Assembly: GCF_035920365.1 (NCBI RefSeq)
Contig: NZ_CP109150.1
Location: forward strand, 3,782,001 to 3,846,000
Reading direction: 5' to 3'
Source: Micromonospora sp. NBC_01740
GTDB taxonomy: Bacteria; Actinomycetota; Actinomycetes; Mycobacteriales; Micromonosporaceae
DNA length: 64,000 nucleotides
Below, one piece after another: positions 8,430 through 16,774 of the stretch. The stretch's first letter is position 1, and each line of letters opens with the position of its first letter. The position numbers and the translations under genes are program-made. Under the pieces are notes generated by a model. The model had not been told where the DNA came from and made no database searches. It worked only from the letters and a program-made list of their open reading frames with translations.

Positions 8430-9379
8430 TCCTCGCCCTGCGTGCCCTCGGCGTCGGCGACCTCGCCACCGCCGTCCCGGCCCTGCGCGCCCTGCGTGCC
8501 GCCCACCCCGGCCGGGACCTCGTCCTCGCGGCACCCGGCTGGCTGGCGCCGCTGGTCGACCTGGTCGGCGGCGTCGACCGGCTGGTGCCCACGGACGGGC
8601 TCGGTCGCCCCGACCCGGCCCTGGGGACGCCGCGCGTCGCCGTGAACCTGCACGGCCGGGGGCCCGAGTCGCACCGGATGCTCGCCGGCACCCGTCCCGG
8701 TCGGCTGCTCGCCTACGCCAGCCCCGAGGCCGGCCACCACGACGGCCCCGAATGGCGCGACGACGAACACGAGATCGACCGCTGGTGCCGGCTCCTCGAC
8801 TGGTACGGCATCCCCGCCGACCGCACCGACCTGGACCTGCGGCGCCCGGCCCCCGGCGGCGCCCCGACCGGCATGACCGTGCTGCACCCGGGCTCCAAGA
8901 TCCCGGCGAAGCGCTGGCCGCCTGGACGCTTCGCCGCGCTGGCCCGGGAACTGGCCGCCCGGGGGCACCGGGTGGTGCTCACCGGCAGCCCCGACGAGCG
9001 GGCCACCGCACAGCGGATCGCGGCGGCCGCGGGGTTGCCCGCCGACGCGGTGCTGGCCGGCCGGACGGACCTGGGCCGGCTGGCCGCGCTGGTGGCGTAC
9101 GCCCGCCTGGTGGTCAGCGGGGACACGGGCGTGGCGCACCTGGCGACCGGCTACCGCACGCCGTCGGTGGTGCTCTTCGGCCCGGTCTCCCCGGCGCGGT
9201 GGGGGCCGCCGCCGGGCCGGCCCCGGCACCGGGCGCTGTGGGCGGGTGGACAGGGCTCGCCCAGGTGGGAGGGGGTGGGAAGCCATCCGACGCTGGCGGC
9301 CATAGGGGTCGACGAGGTGGTGACCGCCGTGGACGAGGTGGAACGGGCGGTGCGGGTCTCCCGTGCGGTTGCGGCGTAG
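8426..9379 (+). CDS. Glycosyltransferase family 9 (heptosyltransferase-like)
   Basis: A 317-residue stand-alone GT9 protein beginning at GTG 8426 in a GTGA overlap. The N-terminus VILALRALGVGDLATAVPAL is the normal GT9 opening; HPGSKIPAKRW and SGDTGVAHLATGY are the ADP-heptose-site motifs of the family. With the GT9 half of the fusion gene this gives two heptosyltransferase-like activities in one operon, so at least two heptose residues or positions may be modified. The C-terminus overlaps the topoisomerase start by 17 bp. Confidence 0.9.
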   Translation: MILALRALGVGDLATAVPALRALRAAHPGRDLVLAAPGWLAPLVDLVGGVDRLVPTDGLGRPDPALGTPRVAVNLHGRGPESHRMLAGTRPGRLLAYASPEAGHHDGPEWRDDEHEIDRWCRLLDWYGIPADRTDLDLRRPAPGGAPTGMTVLHPGSKIPAKRWPPGRFAALARELAARGHRVVLTGSPDERATAQRIAAAAGLPADAVLAGRTDLGRLAALVAYARLVVSGDTGVAHLATGYRTPSVVLFGPVSPARWGPPPGRPRHRALWAGGQGSPRWEGVGSHPTLAAIGVDEVVTAVDEVERAVRVSRAVAA

Positions 9380-10346
9380 CGATCCGGGCAGGCCGGGGTA
9401 CGGGCGACGCCGGCGCGGCCGGGGCTGGCTCTTCCTGGACCCGTCCGGGCAGCCGGTCCGCGACCCCGACCGGTTGGGCCGGCTGCGTGAGCTGGTGATC
9501 CCGCCCGCCTGGCGCGACGTGTGGATCTGCCCGTACCCGAACGGGCACATCCAGGCCATCGGCATCGACGCGGCCGGGCGCAAGCAGTACCTCTACCACC
9601 CGACGTGGCGGGAGAGGCGCGACGAGGCGAAGTTCGACCACGTGCTGGAGGTGGCCCGCCGGCTGCCGGTGCTGCGCGAGCGGGTCGGGCGGGACCTGTC
9701 CGGCCGGGGACTGCACCGCGACCGGGTGCTGGCGACGGTGACCCGGCTGCTGGACATGGGCACGTTCCGGGTCGGCAGCGACCAGTACGCGGCCGGCGAC
9801 GACCCGACGTTCGGGGTGTCGACCCTGCGCCCCGAGCACGCCCGGTCCCGGGGCGGCTGCGTGGTGTTCGAGTTCCCCGCCAAGGGCGGCGTCGAGCAGG
9901 TGCGTCGCATCGAGGACCCGGAGTTGTGCCGGGTGCTGGTCAACCTGCGCCGCCAGCGCCGGTCGGCCGACCGCCTGTTCGGCTACCGGGACGGCGGGGA
10001 CTGGCGCGACGTGCGCAGCGACGAGGTCAACGAGTACCTGCGGGACGCCAGCGGCGGGGAGATGACGGCGAAGGACTTCCGCACCTGGCACGCCACGGTG
10101 CGGGCGGCGACCGAACTGGCGACGGTGGGCCCGCCGCGCTCGGCGACCGCCGGCAAACGGGCGGTCGCGGCGGTGATGCGTGACGTCGCCGAGCTGCTCG
10201 GCAACACCGCCACCGTGGCCCGCACGTCCTACGTCGACCCGCGCGTGGTCGACCTCTTCCACGACGGCGTGGTGGCCCCGGTCGACCCCGCGACGCCCCG
10301 CGAGAAGGCCGAGCGGATCGTGCTCGAACTGCTGGAGGACGCCTGA
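9363..10346 (+). CDS. DNA topoisomerase IB
   Basis: A 327-residue eukaryotic/poxvirus-type (IB) topoisomerase that relaxes supercoils through a 3'-phosphotyrosine. The N-terminal domain ends with KQYLYHPTWRERRD. The catalytic domain has TAKDFRTWHAT and the nucleophile motif TSYVDPRV, whose Tyr is about 45 residues from the end. The GTG start at 9363 lies within the end of the GT9 gene, so it is translated with the heptose operon although its job is unrelated. A strong hairpin follows. Confidence 0.93.
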   Translation: MRLRRSDPGRPGYGRRRRGRGWLFLDPSGQPVRDPDRLGRLRELVIPPAWRDVWICPYPNGHIQAIGIDAAGRKQYLYHPTWRERRDEAKFDHVLEVARRLPVLRERVGRDLSGRGLHRDRVLATVTRLLDMGTFRVGSDQYAAGDDPTFGVSTLRPEHARSRGGCVVFEFPAKGGVEQVRRIEDPELCRVLVNLRRQRRSADRLFGYRDGGDWRDVRSDEVNEYLRDASGGEMTAKDFRTWHATVRAATELATVGPPRSATAGKRAVAAVMRDVAELLGNTATVARTSYVDPRVVDLFHDGVVAPVDPATPREKAERIVLELLEDA

Positions 10347-10349
10347 GGC

Positions 10350-10386
10350 GGCCCCGGCGCCACTCCTGAGCGGGGGCGCCGGGGCC
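10350..10386 (+). terminator. Hairpin terminator after the heptose/topoisomerase operon
   Basis: GGCCCCGGCGCC pairs perfectly with GGCGCCGGGGCC (12 bp, 13-nt loop) starting 4 bp past the topoisomerase stop. There is no T tract, as is common in actinomycetes. A second, slightly imperfect hairpin (about 10402-10437) may serve the convergent AraC-type gene. Confidence 0.7.
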
Positions 10387-10563
10387 GGTCCGGTCACCGG
10401 GCGACCGCCCGCCTCCCCCGTGGCGGCGGGCGGCTCGCCACGGCCCCCTTCGGCGGTCCGATCCCGGCCGGCGCCGGGGCAGGGAGGGATCGGACACCTC
10501 GACGTCAGTCTGCCCCGACCGGGTTGACCGTGGACGCCGCCGGGTTGACTCTCCGTGCCGCGC

Positions 10564-11544
10564 TCACTCCGCCTGGCCGGCCCGCCAGGCCTGCGGCCCG
10601 ACGCCGTGCGCCTTGCGGAAGATCCGGCTGAAGTGCGCCTTGTCGGGGAAGCCCCAGCGGGCCCCGATCGCCTGGATCGGCTGGCCGCGCAGGCCCGGGT
10701 CGGCGAGGTCGTGCCGGCACCGCGCCAGGCGCAGCTCCCGGATGTACGACGCGACCGTCGACTCCTCGGCCGCGAAGAGCCGGTGCAGGGTACGCAGCGA
10801 GACGTGGTGCGCGTCCGCCACCACCTGCGGGCTCAGCGTCGCGTCCCCGAGGTGCCGCTGGATGTACGCCCGCATCTGGGTGACGAGGGCGCGCCTGCGG
10901 ACCTCGGTCGGCACCACGTCCTCGGCCACCAGGTGCCGACCGAGCATGGTGGACGCCAGGTCGAGCCCGACGGCGCCGAGGCGGGTGGCGTCGGCGGCGT
11001 GGTACTGCTCGGGATGGTGGGCGATCTGGAGGAGGAACTGGGCGAGCAGCGCGCCGATCCCCTCGGTGCCCGACATCCGGCCGCCGAGCAGCGGCGCCAG
11101 CCGGTCCGGTGACAGCGGCAGCGCCGCGTGCGGGATGAGCGCCACGACGGACCGGGCCGGTTCGCGGCCGTCGTCGTCGCCGAGGTGCCGCACCCCGTGC
11201 GGTCGCGACCCGTCGTAGAAGATGAACTCATCCGGCCCCAGCACGCTGCTCCGGCCGGCCTGGCTGGCCGCGCCGTCCCCGTCGACGGTGAGCGCCAGCG
11301 TGTAGATCTCCGGGGCCGACTCGCGCCCCAGCCTCGGCGTCCGGACGCCCTCCAGCGACGGGTACCGGTAGTTGACCACCTGGATCGGGCCGAGCTCGAC
11401 GATCTCCGCCCGGGCGGTGAAGTCGTGCGCGTGCTCGGTGCGGATCCGCAGCGGCGAGGCCGTACGCGCCACGAGGTCGAGCCACATGTCGAAGCGTTCG
11501 GCCGCCGGCACCTGCTCGGTGTCGACGACGGTCGGCCGAAGCAT
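10564..11544 (-). CDS. AraC family transcriptional regulator
   Basis: A 326-residue regulator. ATG 11544 (MLRPTVVDTEQ) is chosen for the GGGGGAG site just upstream; ATG 11586 is possible. The N-terminal 200 residues are a cupin-like effector domain of the AraC-binding-like type. The C-terminal 110 residues hold the two helix-turn-helix motifs, with LSPQVVADAHHVSLRTLHRL and the typical second HTH IGARWGFPDKAHFSRIFRKA. No divergent target gene is adjacent, so its regulon is unknown. Confidence 0.9.
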   Translation of the reverse strand: MLRPTVVDTEQVPAAERFDMWLDLVARTASPLRIRTEHAHDFTARAEIVELGPIQVVNYRYPSLEGVRTPRLGRESAPEIYTLALTVDGDGAASQAGRSSVLGPDEFIFYDGSRPHGVRHLGDDDGREPARSVVALIPHAALPLSPDRLAPLLGGRMSGTEGIGALLAQFLLQIAHHPEQYHAADATRLGAVGLDLASTMLGRHLVAEDVVPTEVRRRALVTQMRAYIQRHLGDATLSPQVVADAHHVSLRTLHRLFAAEESTVASYIRELRLARCRHDLADPGLRGQPIQAIGARWGFPDKAHFSRIFRKAHGVGPQAWRAGQAE

Positions 11545-11696
11545 CCGCTCCCCCGTCCTCGCGCCGGTCCGGTGCCCATTGTCCATCGTGGGCGCCCGCC
11601 CCGCCCAGCGCGTTTCCCGGCCCCGGCTCCCGCCCAGCCCAGCGCGCTTCCGGCCCGGCGCCCGCCCCGCCCCGGCCCCCGGTCGACGGGGCCGGG

Positions 11697-12455
11697 TCAG
11701 GCCGTGGCCGTCCGGCCCCGGATCAGCACCTCGACGCCGTCGAGGATCCGGTCGAGGCCGAACTGCCACTCCGTGTCGAACACCTCGTCCTGCTGTCCCT
11801 CGGCGCTCTCCGCCAGCAGCTCCCGGATCGACGGGTAGGCGCCGTGCCGGGTCAGCAGGGCGAGCTGCTGCCAGTACCGCATCCCGGCGTCGTCGGGGTC
11901 GAGCTGTTCGCGCGCCGCGGCCTCGTCGAGGTCGGCGGTGAGGGTGGCCCAGTTCCGGGCGTACCCGCTGACCAGCATGATCGTCGAGAGCCGCTCGATG
12001 CCGTGCAGGCCGGTGCCGTGCAGGGCGGCCAGCCCCTGCTCCATCCAGCGCACCTGGTTGGGGCCCAGCGGCGGGCCGCTGATCGGGACCTGCCGGATCC
12101 ACGGGTGGCGGTGGATGGCCGTCATGTTGGCCAGCGCCCAGCGGGCGAGTGCCGGCCGCCAGCCCTCGCCCGGGGCGCGTGGCGCGGGCGGGTCCCCGTA
12201 CGCGGTGTCGGCCATGAGCTCCAGCAGGTCGTTCTTGGCGGAGACGTAGCGGTAGAGCGACATGGTCGCCACGCCCAGCTCGCCGGCGACCCGGCTCATC
12301 GACACCGCCGGCAGCCCGTCGGCCTCGGCCACCCGGATGCCGGCGGCCACCACCTGCCGCATCGTGAGGCTGCGCCGGGGTCCCTTGCCGGGTCGTTCCC
12401 GCAGGCCCCAGGCGAGCTCGATGCTCTCCGGCAGCTCGACGTCGGCGTCGCTCAT
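11697..12455 (-). CDS. TetR/AcrR family regulator of the adjacent exporter
   Basis: A 252-residue repressor. ATG 12455 (MSDADVELPE) is preceded by GGAGGTGAG; a longer in-frame form from 12488 would run into the operator. The HTH is near residues 33-75 (VAGELGVATMSLYRYVSAKN), and the long C-terminus fits the TetR_C_1 class linked to tetracycline- or drug-responsive repressors. It is transcribed away from a DrrAB-type ABC exporter, and the gap between them holds two matching operator-like repeats. De-repression of the pump by its substrate is the likely circuit. Confidence 0.92.
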   Translation of the reverse strand: MSDADVELPESIELAWGLRERPGKGPRRSLTMRQVVAAGIRVAEADGLPAVSMSRVAGELGVATMSLYRYVSAKNDLLELMADTAYGDPPAPRAPGEGWRPALARWALANMTAIHRHPWIRQVPISGPPLGPNQVRWMEQGLAALHGTGLHGIERLSTIMLVSGYARNWATLTADLDEAAAREQLDPDDAGMRYWQQLALLTRHGAYPSIRELLAESAEGQQDEVFDTEWQFGLDRILDGVEVLIRGRTATA

Positions 12456-12494
12456 CCTCACCTCCCGGTACGCGGTGTTGACCGCCATCCTAGC

Positions 12495-12538
12495 TTCTGC
12501 GTATGGTGCACGCAGAATGGCGTATGACGTACGCAGAA
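12495..12538. promoter_or_regulatory. Tandem TetR operators between tetR and drrA-like genes
   Basis: Two 19-bp copies, 12499-12517 and 12520-12538, share GCGTATG and ACGCAGAA and differ at three of the four central bases. They are offset by 21 bp, two helical turns. Each is itself a palindrome: TTCTGCGT/ACGCAGAA (12495-12502 with 12510-12517) and GCGTA/TACGC (12520-12524 with 12530-12534). They occupy the divergent promoter, 40 bp from tetR and 18 bp from the ABC gene. Confidence 0.75.
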
Positions 12539-12556
12539 AGCGGAGAGTGAGGGGCG

Positions 12557-13522
12557 ATGGGAGTGACAGACGCGGCGGTGGAGACCGTCGACCTACGCAG
12601 GTCGTACGGCGGGGTGGCGGTGCTCGACGGCCTGAGCATGCGGGTCGCCCGGGGCAGCGTGCACGCCCTGCTCGGCCCGAACGGGGCGGGCAAGACCACG
12701 ACGGTCCGGATCCTGGCCACGCTCACCACGCCCGACGGGGGCCTGGCCCGCGTGGACGGCCACGACGTGGTCCGCGACCGGAGCCGGGTCCGGCGGGTGA
12801 TCAGCCTCGCCGGCCAGCACGCGGCGCTCGACGACCAGCAGACGGGCGCGGAGAACCTGCACATGATGGCCCGGCTGGCCGGGCTGGCCCCGGCCGCCGC
12901 CCGGCGGCGCGCCACGGACCTGCTGGAGCGCTTCGACCTGGTCGCCGCCGGCGGCCGGCGGGTGGTGACGTACTCCGGCGGGATGCGCCGCCGGCTCGAC
13001 CTCGCGGCCAGCCTGGTCGGCCAGCCGTCCGTGATCTTCCTCGACGAGCCGACCACCGGCCTCGACCCGCGCAGCCGGCAGGGGCTGTGGGAGGTGGTCG
13101 CCGAGCTGGCCGGCGCCGGGGTGACGGTGCTGCTCACCACGCAGTACCTGGAGGAGGCCGACCGCCTCGCCGACCGGATCGCGGTGCTGCACGGTGGCCG
13201 GTTGGCCGCCGAGGGCAGCGCGGGCGACCTCAAGCGCCGGTTCGGCGCCCACCGGCTGGAGCTGACGCTGCGTGACGCGCGGAGCTTCGCCGAGGCGACG
13301 CACCGCCTCGGCGGGCGCGTGACGCACCGCGACCCGGCCCGGCTGGAGCTGGCGGTCGCCACCGACGGCGGCGCGCCGGAGATCCGCCAGCTGCTCGACG
13401 AGGTCGATCCCGACCGGGAGGGGCTCGCCCGGTTCACCGTCCGCGAGGCGACCCTGGACGACGTCTTCCTCACCCTCACCGGCGACCCGGTGCCCGCCCG
13501 ACGGGAGGCGGCCGGTGTCTGA
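12557..13522 (+). CDS. drrA: ABC exporter ATP-binding protein (DrrA type)
   Basis: A 321-residue ABC ATPase of the daunorubicin-resistance (DrrA) subfamily. Walker A is GPNGAGKTTT, the signature is YSGGMRRRLDLAASL, and Walker B is VIFLDEPTTGLDPRSR, followed by TTQYLEEADRLADRI. The C-terminal 90 residues match the DrrA extension ending in VREATLDDVFLTLTG. It overlaps the permease gene by 8 bp. The pair should export a hydrophobic compound across the membrane under control of the divergent TetR protein; the substrate is unknown. Confidence 0.93.
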   Translation: MGVTDAAVETVDLRRSYGGVAVLDGLSMRVARGSVHALLGPNGAGKTTTVRILATLTTPDGGLARVDGHDVVRDRSRVRRVISLAGQHAALDDQQTGAENLHMMARLAGLAPAAARRRATDLLERFDLVAAGGRRVVTYSGGMRRRLDLAASLVGQPSVIFLDEPTTGLDPRSRQGLWEVVAELAGAGVTVLLTTQYLEEADRLADRIAVLHGGRLAAEGSAGDLKRRFGAHRLELTLRDARSFAEATHRLGGRVTHRDPARLELAVATDGGAPEIRQLLDEVDPDREGLARFTVREATLDDVFLTLTGDPVPARREAAGV

Positions 13523-14288
13523 GCTGACCCTGCGGCCGACCCGTGCCGGCGAGGCCCTCGTCATGATGGCGCGCTGCGTACGGCTGTCCCGGCGCAACGT
13601 CGACGCGCTGCTGACCTCGCTGCTGCTGCCGGTGCTGCTGATGCTGCTCTTCGTCTACCTGTTCGGGGGCGCGATCGACACCGGCACCCGCTACGTCACC
13701 TACGTCGTGCCCGGCGTGCTGCTGCTCTGCGCCAGCTTCGGCGCGGCGACCACCGCCGTCAGCGTGACCACCGACCTGACCAACGGGATCATCGAGCGGT
13801 TCCGCACGATGGACGTCAGCGCCACCGCGATCCTCGGTGGGCACGTCGCCGCCAGCATCGCCCGCAACACCGTCTCCACCGTGCTGGTGCTGGCCCTCGC
13901 CGTCGCCATCGGCTTCCGCCCGGCCGTGGACCCGCTGCGCTGGCTGGCCGCGTTCGGGGTGCTGCTGCTCTTCCTGCTCGCCGTGTCCTGGCTGTCGGCC
14001 GCGTTCGGCCTGCTGGCCCGCACCCCGGAGGCCGCCAGCGGCTTCACCTTCCTGGCGATGTTCCTGCCGTACCCGAGCAGCGCCTTCGTGCCGGTGGAGA
14101 CGATGCCGGGCTGGATCCGCGGCTTCGCCGACCACCAGCCCGTCACGCCCGTCATCGAGACGCTGCGCGCCCTGCTGCTGGGCACCCCGACGGGCACCGC
14201 CCCGGTCCTGGCGGTGGCCTGGTGCCTCGGCGTCCTGGCCGTCTCGGTGCCCCTGACCGCCGTGCTGTTCCGCCGCCGCGTGGCCTGA
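13515..14288 (+). CDS. drrB: ABC-2 type permease (DrrB type)
   Basis: A 257-residue integral membrane permease starting at GTG 13515 within drrA. About six hydrophobic segments are visible, the first at LLTSLLLPVLLMLLFVYLFG. The conserved internal loop FRTMDVSATAILGGHVAASI is typical of ABC-2 exporters. It should form the channel through which the DrrA-type ATPase moves its substrate. A strong hairpin follows. Confidence 0.92.
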   Translation: MSELTLRPTRAGEALVMMARCVRLSRRNVDALLTSLLLPVLLMLLFVYLFGGAIDTGTRYVTYVVPGVLLLCASFGAATTAVSVTTDLTNGIIERFRTMDVSATAILGGHVAASIARNTVSTVLVLALAVAIGFRPAVDPLRWLAAFGVLLLFLLAVSWLSAAFGLLARTPEAASGFTFLAMFLPYPSSAFVPVETMPGWIRGFADHQPVTPVIETLRALLLGTPTGTAPVLAVAWCLGVLAVSVPLTAVLFRRRVA

Positions 14289-14370
14289 CCGCCACCGGCC
14301 GGCCGCGCCCGCCACCCACCGGCCATCGTCGGCGGTTGCCGGCACGTGCGGTCACTCTCGCCGGAACGCG

Positions 14371-14407
14371 CGACGGCGGCACCGGACCTCGTCCGGTGCC
14401 GCCGTCG
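14371..14407. terminator. Bidirectional hairpin terminator
   Basis: A perfect 17-bp stem (CGACGGCGGCACCGGAC with its complement) around the 3-nt loop CTC sits between the convergent drrB-like gene and the gene at 14419. It can serve both strands. Confidence 0.8.
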
Positions 14408-14418
14408 TCGTCTGCGCG

Positions 14419-14922
14419 TCAGTCGTTGAGCACCTGGGAGAGCCGGTCGCGGAAGCGCCGCTCGGAGTCGCTGACGACGTCACCGCCGAGGCCCAGGATG
14501 CCGCCGCTGGAGGCCGCGCCCACCACCTGCTCGGCGATCTCCACCAGCCAGTGCTTGTAGGCGCCGGCCTCGCCCTCGTCCGTCCGGGCGGCCAGCAGCA
14601 CCGCCGCCTCCCTGGCCCGGCCCAGCACGTCCTCCAGGTAGGCGCGCGGGTCGGACGGCGCGATGACCGGCATCTCCTCGCCGGCCTCCGGGTCGCCCAC
14701 CCGGGTGACGATCTCGCCGGCCACGGCCGCGACCAGCGGGCTGGCCGACTCCCGGCCGGCGGCGATGGTCTCCAGCCCGGCCGCGTTCTCGGCCATGGTG
14801 CGTCGGGTGCCGTCGGACTCGGCGGCGCTCGCCGCGGTCAGCACCGACTGCGGCAGGCCGACCAACAGCCCCCACTCCTCGTCGGAGAAACCGAATCCGG
14901 TGTACGCCGGCTGCTCGATCAC
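14419..14922 (-). CDS. Conserved hypothetical protein, acidic and helical
   Basis: A 167-residue soluble, acidic, Ala-rich protein with no signal peptide. The N-terminus IEQPAYTGFGFSDEEWGLLV and the C-terminus ISDSERRFRDRLSQVLND-like helix frame a mostly helical body with Gly-rich GGILGLGGDVVSDSE. I do not recognise a named domain. Coding is supported by strict GC3 bias and a terminator at its 3' end. It lies downstream of recQ on the same strand but about 70 bp away. Confidence 0.75.
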   Translation of the reverse strand: MIEQPAYTGFGFSDEEWGLLVGLPQSVLTAASAAESDGTRRTMAENAAGLETIAAGRESASPLVAAVAGEIVTRVGDPEAGEEMPVIAPSDPRAYLEDVLGRAREAAVLLAARTDEGEAGAYKHWLVEIAEQVVGAASSGGILGLGGDVVSDSERRFRDRLSQVLND

Positions 14923-14990
14923 GGCAAAGCCCCTTTCCGCACTGATGTCGCTCGTCGTCCACGGCCCCGGCCAGCGGTGCCCGGCTCAGG

Positions 14991-16622
14991 CTAGTCGAGG
15001 GTCAGCAGGCCCTGTTCGGACACCACGCTGACGGACAGCGTCTTGTACCCCACCTCGTCGAAGAGAACCGTCATCCGGTCCTCCTCGTAGCTCAGCACCA
15101 GGCCGTGCCCCCACTCCGGGTGCCGGACCTGGCTGTGCACGGGGAAGGGCCCGACCGCGCCGTCGTCGGGGGTGCTGGTGCCGGCGTGGCAGTTGTCGCA
15201 GTGCCCGCAGACCTCGGTCATCTGCTCACCGAAGTAGGCCAGCAGCGTCTGCCCCCGGCAGGCGGTGGTCTCGGCGAAGGCCCGCATCATGTCGGTACGC
15301 GACCGGGTCACGGTCTGCTGCCGCTCGGCCTCCGCCAGGGCCGCCGCGGCGGCGTCCACGGGCGCGGGGGAGTAGCGGGGGACGCCGATGCGCTGCTTCG
15401 CCCTCGGCTCGGCCGCGCCGACCTGCTCCAGCAGGGCGAGGTACTGGCCGAGTTTGCGCGGGCCGAGCCCGGTGAGCTCGCGCAGCTCCTTCTTGTTCCG
15501 TGCCTTCTTGCGCAGCAGCGCGGACAGGTCGCGCAGCTCGTCGGCGTTCGGCAGGCCGCCGCTGAAGAAGCGTTGCAGCCCGACGTCCTCGCCCTGCCAC
15601 AACAGCAGCACCCGGGCCGGGGCGCCGTCGCGGCCGGCCCGCCCGATCTCCTGGAAGTAGCTGTCCGGCGAGTCCGGCAGTGCCATGTGGACGACCCAGG
15701 CGATGTTCGGCTTGTCGATGCCCATGCCGAAGGCCGAGGTGGCGACCATGATCGGCACCTGGTCGGCGAGGAACGCCTCGTGCAGTTCGGCGCGTGGCCC
15801 GGCCGCCATTCCGCCGTGGTAGAACTGCGCCGGGTAACCGGCGTCGGTGAGCCGGGCCGCCAGCTCCTCGGCGGAGCGCCGGGTGGGCACGTAGATGATG
15901 CCGGGCCGGGTGTCGTCGCTCAGCAGGGCGAGCAGCCGCCGCCACCGGTAGTCCTCAGTGGGGCAGTGCGCCACCTCGAGGAACAGGTTCGGCCGGTCCA
16001 GCCCGGAGACCACCACCTCGGGCTCGGTCAGCCGCAGCCGGGCGATGATGTCGTCGCGTACGGGCGGGGAGGCGGTGGCGGTCAGCGCCACCACCGGGGG
16101 TCGGCCGATGCCGTCGATGAGGTGGCCCAGCGCCAGGTAGTCGGGGCGGAAGTCGTGCCCCCAGGCGGAGATGCAGTGCGCCTCGTCGATCGCCACCAGC
16201 GCCGGCTTCAGCGACTTCACCTCGGCCATCCGGTCCGGGTTGGCGAGCTGCTCCGGGGTGATGAAGAGGAACTCGGCCCGCCCCTCGCGGATCTCGGTGA
16301 TCGCCTGCGCCTGCTGGGCGGCCGACTCGTTCGAGCTGATCCGCACCGCACGCAGCTCCGGCCGCTGCCGCTCGTTGAGCGCCGCGATCTGGTCCTGCTG
16401 GAGGGCGAGCAGCGGGGAGATCACCACGGTCGGGCCGGGGATCAGGCTGGCCGGGATCTGGTAGATCGCCGACTTGCCGGCGCCGGTGGGCAGCACCACC
16501 AGGGCGTCACGGCGCTTCATGACCGCCCGCATGGCGGCCAACTGGTGGGGCCGCAGTGCGGTCCAGCCGAAGAGGCTCTTGGCCGCGCGGCGCAGTGTCG
16601 TGGAGTGCGTGGACAGTTTCAT
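14991..16622 (-). CDS. recQ: RecQ-family ATP-dependent DNA helicase, atypical C-terminus
   Basis: A 543-residue superfamily 2 3'-5' DNA helicase. The Q motif region is LFGWTALRPHQLAAMRAVM, Walker A is LPTGAGKSAIYQ near residue 43, and the DEAH box is IDEAHCISAWGHDFRPDY near 147. Motif VI is in FQEIGRAGRDGAP, and a zinc site CGHCDNC lies near 475. The tail after the zinc site, with HPEWGHGLVLSYEEDRMTVL and a following GYKTL, resembles the Tudor-like C-terminus of UvrD/PcrA helicases. No HRDC domain is seen and the winged-helix region is very short. Role: recombination or fork repair. Confidence 0.92.
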   Translation of the reverse strand: MKLSTHSTTLRRAAKSLFGWTALRPHQLAAMRAVMKRRDALVVLPTGAGKSAIYQIPASLIPGPTVVISPLLALQQDQIAALNERQRPELRAVRISSNESAAQQAQAITEIREGRAEFLFITPEQLANPDRMAEVKSLKPALVAIDEAHCISAWGHDFRPDYLALGHLIDGIGRPPVVALTATASPPVRDDIIARLRLTEPEVVVSGLDRPNLFLEVAHCPTEDYRWRRLLALLSDDTRPGIIYVPTRRSAEELAARLTDAGYPAQFYHGGMAAGPRAELHEAFLADQVPIMVATSAFGMGIDKPNIAWVVHMALPDSPDSYFQEIGRAGRDGAPARVLLLWQGEDVGLQRFFSGGLPNADELRDLSALLRKKARNKKELRELTGLGPRKLGQYLALLEQVGAAEPRAKQRIGVPRYSPAPVDAAAAALAEAERQQTVTRSRTDMMRAFAETTACRGQTLLAYFGEQMTEVCGHCDNCHAGTSTPDDGAVGPFPVHSQVRHPEWGHGLVLSYEEDRMTVLFDEVGYKTLSVSVVSEQGLLTLD

Positions 16623-16728
16623 CGAGGGCCGGAGGTACCCCCGGCGATCAGCGGCGAAACCGGCGGCTGACGTGATCCGGTCGCCGCCGTGTCACCGCCG
16701 CAGAGGCGGTCCGCCGAACGCGCCCGCC

Positions 16729-16763
16729 GCCGGGGCGCCCGGCCGTTCTCCGGGCGCCCCGGC
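16729..16763 (-). terminator. Hairpin terminator after the F420 oxidoreductase gene
   Basis: A perfect 14-bp stem (GCCGGGGCGCCCGG with its complement, 7-nt loop) lies 11 bp beyond the stop codon of the minus-strand LLM gene and upstream of recQ. Confidence 0.7.
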
Positions 16764-16774
16764 GAGCGGGGCGG

